DNA of 64,000 nt, taken from positions 8,908,188 through 8,972,187 of the forward strand of contig OX465114.1 of assembly GCA_949987565.1 (NCBI GenBank), written 5' to 3'. This document shows positions 52,301-61,300 of the stretch, one piece after another; the stretch's first letter is position 1, and the number at the start of each line of letters is the position of its first letter. The notes under the pieces are model-generated. The model saw only the letters and a list, made by a program, of their open reading frames with translations. It was not told the origin of the DNA and ran no database searches. Source of the stretch: Luidia sarsii. Lineage: Eukaryota; Echinodermata; Asteroidea; Paxillosida; Luidiidae. The translations under genes were made by a program, and so were the position numbers.

Positions 52301-55300
52301 TACAGTACGTGTGAAGTACATACAGGTATTCATATTCACATATACCGTACATGTGCGTGCATGCACACTGCAAAGAATGTACTGTACACGTACATTAGAT
52401 AAAGCAGATTATAATTAATGTAAATGTACACGTATGTATTCCTTGCCCAAACTCCAGTGCACCACAGAATACTCCCTAATGAATATGCATATCTCATGCA
52501 TATTGCATATCTCATACATATTCATGAGTGGCCAAGTTTCCTTGGCCAGATGTCCTTGGCCAGCCCCTCCCATTCCATAAGGTGCACATTACACACAGAT
52601 AACTGGCTCCTTCTTATAGGCCTTCCTACATGTATATGTGATGAATATGCATAATTGCTTGACCCAACCTCCCTTCTTATCAGAGTCCAGCACAGCAGTA
52701 CAAGTTACACATCTCTAAAAGTCTATCACATGTTAATGAAACTACATGTATGTAATTATGGATGAATACATGAATGAATACAATGTCAGTTTGAATCTAG
52801 TAAAAGATCTTTTCCCACAGTATATACCGGTACACGTACCAATTCCACTGAACTTCGTTTTTTAGTAGAAAAATCTGCTCAGTGAGAAAATTTACTTAGT
52901 GGGAAAATCTGCTTAGTGGGAAAATTTGCTTAGTGGGAAAATCTGCTCAGTGGGAAAATCTGCTCAGTGGGAAAATTTGCTCAGTGGGAAAATCTGCTTC
53001 GTGGGAAAATCTGCTCAGTGGGAAAATCTGCTCAGTGGGAAAATCTGCTCAGTGGGAAAATCTGCTCAGTGGGAACATTTGCTCAGTGGGAAAATCTGCT
53101 TCGTGGGAAAATCTGCTCAGTGGGAAAATCTGCTCAGTGGGAAAATCTGCTCAGTGGGAAAATTTGCTCAGTGGGAAAATCTGCTTCGTGGGAAAATCTT
53201 AGAGGAAAAAAGTGCTGAATGAGAAAATCGTCTTGGTAGAAAAATCTGCTTCTTGGGAAAATTGGCTTAGTAGAAACAAATCATTGGGAAAATCTGCTTA
53301 GTAGAAAAAACTGCATAGTGGGAAAATCTCCATTTTTGTCAAAAGGAAAAGGAGTGAATTGGGAAGTGGGATGGGATACGACCGATCCATTTTCTTCACC
53401 GGGGAAGGCATGATTTCAGTGAGACAGATCCATTTTTTCAAGGGGGCAGTGATTCCAAAAGGACTGATCCATTTGGGTCATACGGGGAGAAGTTATTCCA
53501 GAGGGGAAATAAGACCGTTCCATCTTTGTCATGGGGGGAAAGTGGGTGATTCCGGAGGGGGAGGAAATGAGACCGAATTCAAAATACATGTAGGTGAGAA
53601 AGAATGATTTCCAAGTGGAAGGTGAGAATGATCCATTGTTTTCTTATGGGGGAGGAGGGAGCATTTTCTGAGGAGATTAGGAGACAGACCCATTTCGAGA
53701 TATAACATGATGTTTGCATTGAGGAGATTGTAATTCAATGAGGGTTTGCCTTGCTCGACGCTGCCTGAATTTTTTTTCAATCAGGCATCGGGGCAGAGCA
53801 CTAAGCACTCAGGTTGAGCAGGGCAACCACCATTGAATTAGACCCATTTCTATCATATTGAAGTGTATTTTTGCTAACCAACCCTCTCCCCACAGTGCTG
53901 GAATGCTCGGCTTACCCGGGGCGGTCCGAAGCTCCAGCTGGGCGGCTCCTCAGGCTTGGAGATGGAGTCCCTGAGCCTCTCACAGCGTAGCACCACTGCC
54001 CACAGCCTGGCCACGCTGGACAGGATGCGGGGCAGCATGCCCAGCAGACCCTTGCGGGCCTCCGTCTTGGGACTGTTGGACTGACCGCTGGACGGATTGG
54101 CCGTGCTCTGCCAACGGGTCAAAGAACGCAGCGCAAAATCAAATCATTGAACAAGTCAGGGTTTTTTTTCCTTGGTTTGTTTGACTTGAATTGAAAAAAA
54201 AGCTGCATCCACTTTGTGTGATCCCTGAGCTGCTGTAGCCAGGTTTACAACCATTGAATTGCATCTGGTTGAATTGGTGAAATCAGAGGTCAAACTGGTC
54301 AAATCAATGGTTCAATGAGTCAATTTGGAGGTCAAATCACTCAAGCAGGTAAGACCCATGTGGACGTCAAGTTCGAGGTCAGATTTGTTGTCAAATCGGA
54401 GGTCAAATCACTGAAGCAGGTAAGACCAATTTGGGCGTCAAGTTCGAGGTCAGATTTGTCAGATTAGAGGTCAAATCATTGAAGCAGGTAAGACCAATTT
54501 GGACGTCAAGTTTGAGGTCATATTTGTCAGACTAGAGGTCAAATCACTGAAGCAGGTAAGACCAATTTGGACGTCAAGTTCGAGGTCAGATTTGTCAAAT
54601 CGGAGGTCAAATCACTGAAGCAGGTAAGACCAATTTGGGCGTCAAGTTCGAGGTCAGATTTGTCAGACTAGAGGTCAAATCACTGAAGCAGGTAAGACCA
54701 ATTTGGGCGTCAAGTTCGAGGTCAGATTTGTCAGATTAGAGGTCAAATCATTGAAGCAGGTAAGACCAATTTGGACGTCAATTCGAGGTCATATTTGTCA
54801 GATTTGGGGTCAAATAATTCAAATCGGAGGTCAGATCACTGCTGACGGCAGACCTTGCTCTTGTCTCTGGTCAGCGCCCCCAGCAGACTGCTGAGGAGGG
54901 GCGTGGAGGCGCTAGTCTCCGCCTCCAGGCTGCCTGCGCTGCCGGCGGTGGGGCCAGAGTGGCGGCTGCCCATGGTGGCCAGGCTGGAGGTGCTCTCCAG
55001 CAGGCAGAAGTGGCAGATGGTGGTCAGGCCCTCCAGCATGGTCACCACGTGGTCCGGCGGCACGTTCTCCAGGTTGACCTCCAGCCTGGAAATCAAAAAA
55101 GGGAGAAGATGTCCACGGGGAAGATCTGAAATGACCACTGTGAGTCTGTCCTCTCACATAATGACTGTGTGCACCCCGGAGGCGTATGACTTCAGAGTCG
55201 GGCTGCGTCCAAATTTGTTGGCTACAGCTTGAAAGTACAAACGAGTCTATGGAAGTCGTCAACAAGCGGCTGCAGCCAGTTCCCACAGGGTTGCGTGTTT

Positions 55301-58300
55301 CTTCTAGCCCCAGCCAATATATTCTGACACGGCCTCAGTCTCAAAACTCGGTCTGCTTTCCTTTGACTCAGACTCAAGTCAGATAATCGATAACAAATGA
55401 CTCAGACTCAGACCTACTGACTCGGGCTTGGACTCCGCCAAGTGACTCAATTTTACAGTACTGTCTCTGTCCCCAATAAGATGTTCACCCATTTTGATGT
55501 TAACCTGCAATTGGGCATTGAAGTGCAAAGCACTGGGCATTCAGTGCTTATTACATCGAGCAAGGCAAACCCTCATTGAATTGCATTCTTCTCGATGCAA
55601 ACATCATGTTATATCTACATGTATGATGCAACACGGTACCCATTATTTGAATCTGCCACACGACCTCGACCAGCTCGGTGGTCAAGTTGAGGGTTCAAAT
55701 CCCACCCAAGCTGCCTGAAATTTTTTCAACAGGCATCGGGCAAAGCACTGGGCATTCAGTGCTTATTACGTCGAGCAGGGCAAACCCTCATTGAATAACC
55801 ATTGAATAACCTGCAATTGCATAGCACCGTCTCAAGGATTTGTGGCCGAGAAGGCCAGACTCACTTCTTTGACGTGTCACCCGGCGTGTAGAGGATGGTC
55901 AGCTGCTCCAGGTTCTTGCAGAGCTGGTTGGAGACGGGCAGGGCCAGCTTGGGCAGGCCGCGCTCCAGGTGAGGCAGGGCCTCTGTGACCACGGCCACCC
56001 AGTGGCGGTGCATGTGGCAGCTCTGGTACTGCCGCAGAGCGCTCAAGACGGCAGTGACAAAGATGGACTGGCTGCCAAAGCGCTCCGAGCGGACGAAGCC
56101 CACCGAGGAGGCCTTCTGCGGCGTGAACTTGAGCCGGAGATACTCCCACTCGCTGTCGGCGCTTCCGCCCGTGTCCGTGTCGTCCTTGAGCCCGAAGAGC
56201 TGGTCCTCCAGGAAGATGAGCGTCCGGGCCAGCTTGAGGAGCTGGATCTGGAAGGCCTGGGCCCCCCGGTCCGACATGTCCTGCGAGACGTCCAGGATGA
56301 TCTCGGCGTTCGGGCTCCGGCCCGCGCTGTCCGAGGCGCCGTGGCTGTTGAAGACCGAGGAGAGGAGGCAGTAGAGGACGGCCTTCTGGACTTTGGAGCG
56401 GAGGAGGAGGTCGCTGAGGAAAGTGGCCAGGCCGCGGCCGCTGTCCTGGACAATGTAGACCAGCTCGTGGAGGATCAGCCGCAGGACCTCCATGCTGGCG
56501 ATCTGCACGTCCCGGTTGCCGTGCACGTCGCTCTCGCTGGCCCTGAGGTCGCGGGGGTAGTGGCTGCGCATGTAGTAGACGCAGATCAGGACCACGATCT
56601 CCAGGTAGGTGCGGCTGCGGAAGCCGGCCAGCACCTCGGGCTCCAGGTCGGCGTAGAAGTCCTGGCCCGTGATGCAGCGGCGGTGGCGGGCCAGGAGCTG
56701 CTGCAGCTTGAGCAGCTGCGGCGTGTTGGCGCTGCTGAGGCTGGTGGACGACATGGCGCAGACCAGCGGCCAGGGGCTGGTGCTCAGGATGGCCTTGATG
56801 GTGGAGAGGACGTACAGCATGCGCTGGGCGTCGTACACCTGCACGTAAAGGAGGATGTGCTGCTGGAGCGGCGGCACGGCCGCCAGCTTCAGGGCGGGGA
56901 GCATCTTGGGCTGGCCGGCCACCCGGCCTTCCACGGCCGCCTCCCCCATCTCCACGTCGCTCTGCTCCGTCTCCAGGCCAGACATGGCATTCTCCAGATC
57001 GTCCAGGACGTAGTCCTCCGGCGAGAGGCCGTCCAGGGGGACCGACTTGCTGGGACTCAGACCGGCCTTGGAACAGGGCGAGGTGGTCGGCTTGGCGCCG
57101 GGCTCCGCCGAGCTCCACGACCCCGCTGCCTCCCTCTCTCCGCGGGCCGGACCGTCCACCCGCCGGACGGCTTCCTCGATGACGGAGAACAGGATGTCTC
57201 GGACGACGTCCTCGGCGCTCTCCTCGTCCGCCTCGGCGTTGTAGACGTAGGAGGGCTCCTCGCACAGGTCCTCCGTGCTGCTGCTTCCGGCAGCGGCGGC
57301 GGGGGGCGGCGGGACTGCCTTGCTATCCGCTGCAGTCTCGGCGACGTTGGTCAGCTCTGACGGGCGCCGCTCCCCGCCTCTAGTCCGGCTTCTCTTCTCG
57401 GTCGCTGACGCCGCATCGTCGCGCGACGCCCGCCGAGAGGAGGAGGCGGCCCCGGCGGTCTTGGAGGCCGCTGCCGCCTCGCTGTCCGTGTCGCTGGCCT
57501 CGGCCGACTGGTTCATGGGGTTGACGGTGACGCTGAGCGTCTTGCTGAGCATCTGCGGCGGCACGCTGTAGCGCAGCCCGGTGCTGGCCCGGTTGGTGAC
57601 ATACTTCATCTTGTCGTCGATGGTGGTGCAGGCGAAGACGGGATCCTGCCGGCTTGGATTGATGGCGATGGCTCGCTTCCCATCTTTGATCACGTAATAC
57701 TTGACCTGGGAACACACAAAAAAGAAGAGAAAACTTAGTTAAGTGCTTATTACGTCAAGTAGGGAAAACTCTCATTGAATCAAATTCAGATGCTTTTTTT
57801 TTACTTGGCTTGACTTGACTTGACTTTATTTAAATATCCGTCAATGCAGAGTTATAGGGCCTATAATGGTTTGTGAATAAATAAAATTAACAGAGGCAAG
57901 GATATTGATATTGGGGGAGCCTGTAAAAAGCATGGCTCGTCTAGTACAGGCTCCCTGATAAATAAAGTGGCTCGAGTGTCTTTGTGGCCACTTCGTCCCG
58001 GTTGTGAGGCCTCACCTCTCCATCCACGCTGCTGATGCTGTAGATCCTGCTCTCCACGTCCTCCACGTGACCCTCCTCCGTCTCGCCGCCCTGACCGTTC
58101 TCCCCGCCGCCGCCGCCAGACCTCTGGGCCGGCTTGGCGTGCAGGAACTGGACGGAGACGCGGGCGGTGGCCGGATGCAGCAGCACCAGCAGGATGGGCT
58201 CCAGCAGGCGGGCGATGTCGCCGCGGTCGATGGCGTGCACCAGCCAGGTCTGGGTGACCGAGCGGATCATGCAGTCCGGGCACTCCAGGCTGTCCATCAT

Positions 58301-61300
58301 CACCAGGAGCGACCTGGGACGCGGGGAGAGAGGACGAGAGGCAGCGGGGATTAAGGCCAGGCGTGCCAAGGTGAGGTGAGGAGAGGCAAGTTCAGGTGAG
58401 GAGAGGCAAGGTCAGGCAAGGTGAGGCGAGGTGAGATGAGATTAGGTCGGGTGAGGTCAAATGAGGTCAGGTGAGGTCAAAGGAGGTCAGGTAAGGTCAA
58501 AGGAGGTCAGGTCAGGCAAGGTGAGGTGAGGAGGAATAAGATTAGGTCGGGTCAGGTCAAGGAGGTCAGTGAGGTCAAAGGAAGTAAGGTAAGGTCAAAG
58601 GAGGTAAGGTCGGGTGAGGTGAGGGAAGATGAGATGAGATGAGGTGGGAGGATTAAAGGTCAGGTGAGGTCAAAGGAGGTCAGGTGGGGTCAAAGGAGGT
58701 CAGGTAAGGTCAAAGGAGGTGAGGTGAGAATGGAGGATTATAGGTCCAGTGAGGCAAAGTAAAATTAGACGAAAAAGTATGCTAAACATTCAGGTGGCCC
58801 ATTCAACTGCAATCTCGCTGACACAAATTCATATCGCATCTGTAAAAAAAACCAGGTCCAACGGGGACACTGCTTACCTGTCAAAGGTCAGGACTTTACT
58901 GGCAGGACTGGAGCTGAGGATCTGGGGCCTGATGAGATGCCAGAGCTGGGCGTACTTGATGTGGGCAGCCAGCGACACAGCCTGGTGTGGAGGGGGAGAG
59001 GACAAAACAAAAACGATGCTTGTTGAAGGTCTGTAGGGAGATTCCAGATTCTCTGGGCTAGTGAATTGAATTCTAATGAGAATTGCCTTTGAGAAAGGTC
59101 CTGCTAGGATGGAAATGTCAGGCCCTCTAACTTTTGAGAATCATGTATTGCAGTCAGTGAGCAGTTTGCAAGTCTTTTTTTTTATTTACTTCTGATTCAA
59201 ATGACGATATAACTTTTTTGGTTTTTGACTAAGATATAACTTACATACATTCTGTCTTTGAAAAAAGTCCGGCTGAGATCGAAACATCAGACCCTCTAAA
59301 GCTGCCATGCAAGAGGGGGCCGACCGAGGGAGTAAAGAGAAGAAGAAAAACAAAAAGAGGGCAAAGATTTGTTTTGGCTATGCCCTCACCTTGTTGGTCT
59401 GGACCAGTGAGTTGCCGATGATGTCCTCGCAGATGAAGACATCGGGCGCCACGTTGTGCAGCTGGTGGAGGAGGTCGGCGCTCTTCTGGTGCCGGTTGGG
59501 CGTGCTGGCGTTCATGTGGTGCCACAGGCTGGTTGCCACCCGCTGCCGAATCCCCACGCCCCCATTAAAAACCACAAAAAGACCAAAATGATGACCGCTT
59601 GACCGAATGAGATCTCAAGGTTTGCGCGACAGTCTCGTAACGTCGAATGACTGTGGCCACTGTATTTTTTTATTTATTTTTTCGAGAGTAAGTGGGGCTC
59701 TGACAAGAGTCCGGTCAAACTCAAGATAATTCAGCCGATCTCAAAAGAAAAGGTCATGCATTTCAATCCTGCTTGGTTTGAAATGCAAAACCCTCTAAAA
59801 AAAATATATATTTCCAGATATTGAGTATTTTTTGTACAATTAACTGTTAGTTACTACCTCTGAATTGCTGTAAATGGCTGGGATCAAGCAATTTTAAGCT
59901 CACTTGACCAATCTGTAAGAATCTCTAAAAAATGGCAATCCACTTTAAATAAAATTCATACAAACCAGGAAACTACGTTTTTTTTGCAATTTGTCAAAAT
60001 TATTGTTTTTTTGATTGCAATCACAACTTAAGAACATGTCTAATGACATACAGTAAAGTCGAACTCCAGTGAAATGGATGAAAAGTATGAGTTATCCGGC
60101 GTTCGAGTTATAAAAAATATTGTACATACATCATGTACATGTATAGGCCTATTCTTATTGTCGGGAATACAGTATATGTTTGAGGTTCGCGATTTTACTG
60201 TAGATCAAATTTTCTTTGACGGGCAGGGGAGCATAAAGGTAGAAGTTACAATTTCCACGAAAGGCGCTTTCAACTGACCTGGAAGAAGCTGGTGCCAAAG
60301 TTGATGGTGTGCAGGTTGGAGGCCGAGATGGCAGGCACCAGCACCACCGAGATGGTGCCGGAGTCGGCCTTGGGCGAGTTGGGCGGGTTGGGCAGGACCA
60401 GCCGGCTCTCCGAGCGGTCCGTCACCGACTTGGTCAGCGCGATCAGCTCCAGGGTGGTGGAGATGGCCGCCGTCTGCAGCACAAAGTTGCGGACGAAGCT
60501 GCTGCAGGCCACCAGGGCCTGGAGCCAGTCCGGCAGGCCGAGGGCGCTCCCTGGTGAGGCAGACAAGTTAAGCACGGAGTAAGCATGGACTCCCATAGCT
60601 GCCGAACCTATCTTAACCCATATCTGCCGAGTTACGGGATTTCCCGTACGACGCAGAAAAGCTACCGAAAACTACGTGAAATTCTGTAGTCTATTTTTAG
60701 GTTTGTGAAAATGATGGTGTTATCCCATTCACTCTGTTGATATGGTTTATGATATTTTAGATTTTCTGGTATCATAATGAAGTTAATTTCATACTCTTTC
60801 CAATGGTATATAGTTTGCTGGGTTTTATTTTTGGGAAAAGCTGTCATTGACAATTTTCTCAAGTTTGTAATGCAAATTGTTTTCTGTTTAAACAAACAAA
60901 GGGGCCTTTGCTGTGACTAGTCAGGCGGATATGGGCTAAAGGAAATTCTGCTAAAAAAAGAGGAATCACAGAGTAAACTACATAGGAATACAGTGGAACG
61001 TCGCTATAATGAACACCCCTGGTGGGTTACTCACCGGTGGTCGTGGGTGTGACGGTGTGAGCGGCGGAGGCCGTCTCGTTGCAGTACATGGGGAAGCAGG
61101 CAAACTCCACCAGCAGGTGGCAGGCCGTGGCGAAGGCCTGCAAGGCGCTGAGGGAACAGGTGCACTCCAGGTCCACGTCGTCTGGAGGCGACAGAGGGAG
61201 GCAGTCAAAATGAGTCAAAGTTAGGTGGGTGACACCATGTAGCACTTCGCTTTCGAGAAGGAGTGTGGCTCTAAATAGAGCCAGTAACTCATTATGTCTC

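Larger units (their letters stand above)
47965..53915. other. DOP1 intron 10 (5951 bp), repeat-filled
   Basis: No gene. Contents in order include a tRNA-like element near 48303-48371, a fold-back element at 49132-49230, a SINE near 50252-50520, a nested hairpin at 50840-50962, AT-rich sequence to about 52100, TACATG-rich low-complexity DNA at about 52110-52420, a 17-bp minisatellite at 52866-53335, degenerate GATCCATTT-bearing repeats to about 53690 and a family-2 piece near 53725-53845. Confidence 0.7.

Noticed and set aside
52926..53222. Three overlapping open frames of 83-98 codons
   Set aside because: They are the 17-bp minisatellite read in three frames.
55877..57360. 462- and 463-codon open frames overlapping DOP1 exon 8 in other frames
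   Set aside because: They are Ala/Gly/Arg/Pro-rich shadows of a GC-rich exon; the DOP1 frame has the conserved protein and matching splice phases.
59221..61015. Pogo/Tigger transposon remnants (CAGTGGAACGTCGCTATAATG near 60991 and similar)
   Set aside because: Only short, single end-like fragments with no paired terminal repeat or transposase; kept as a remark in intron entries.
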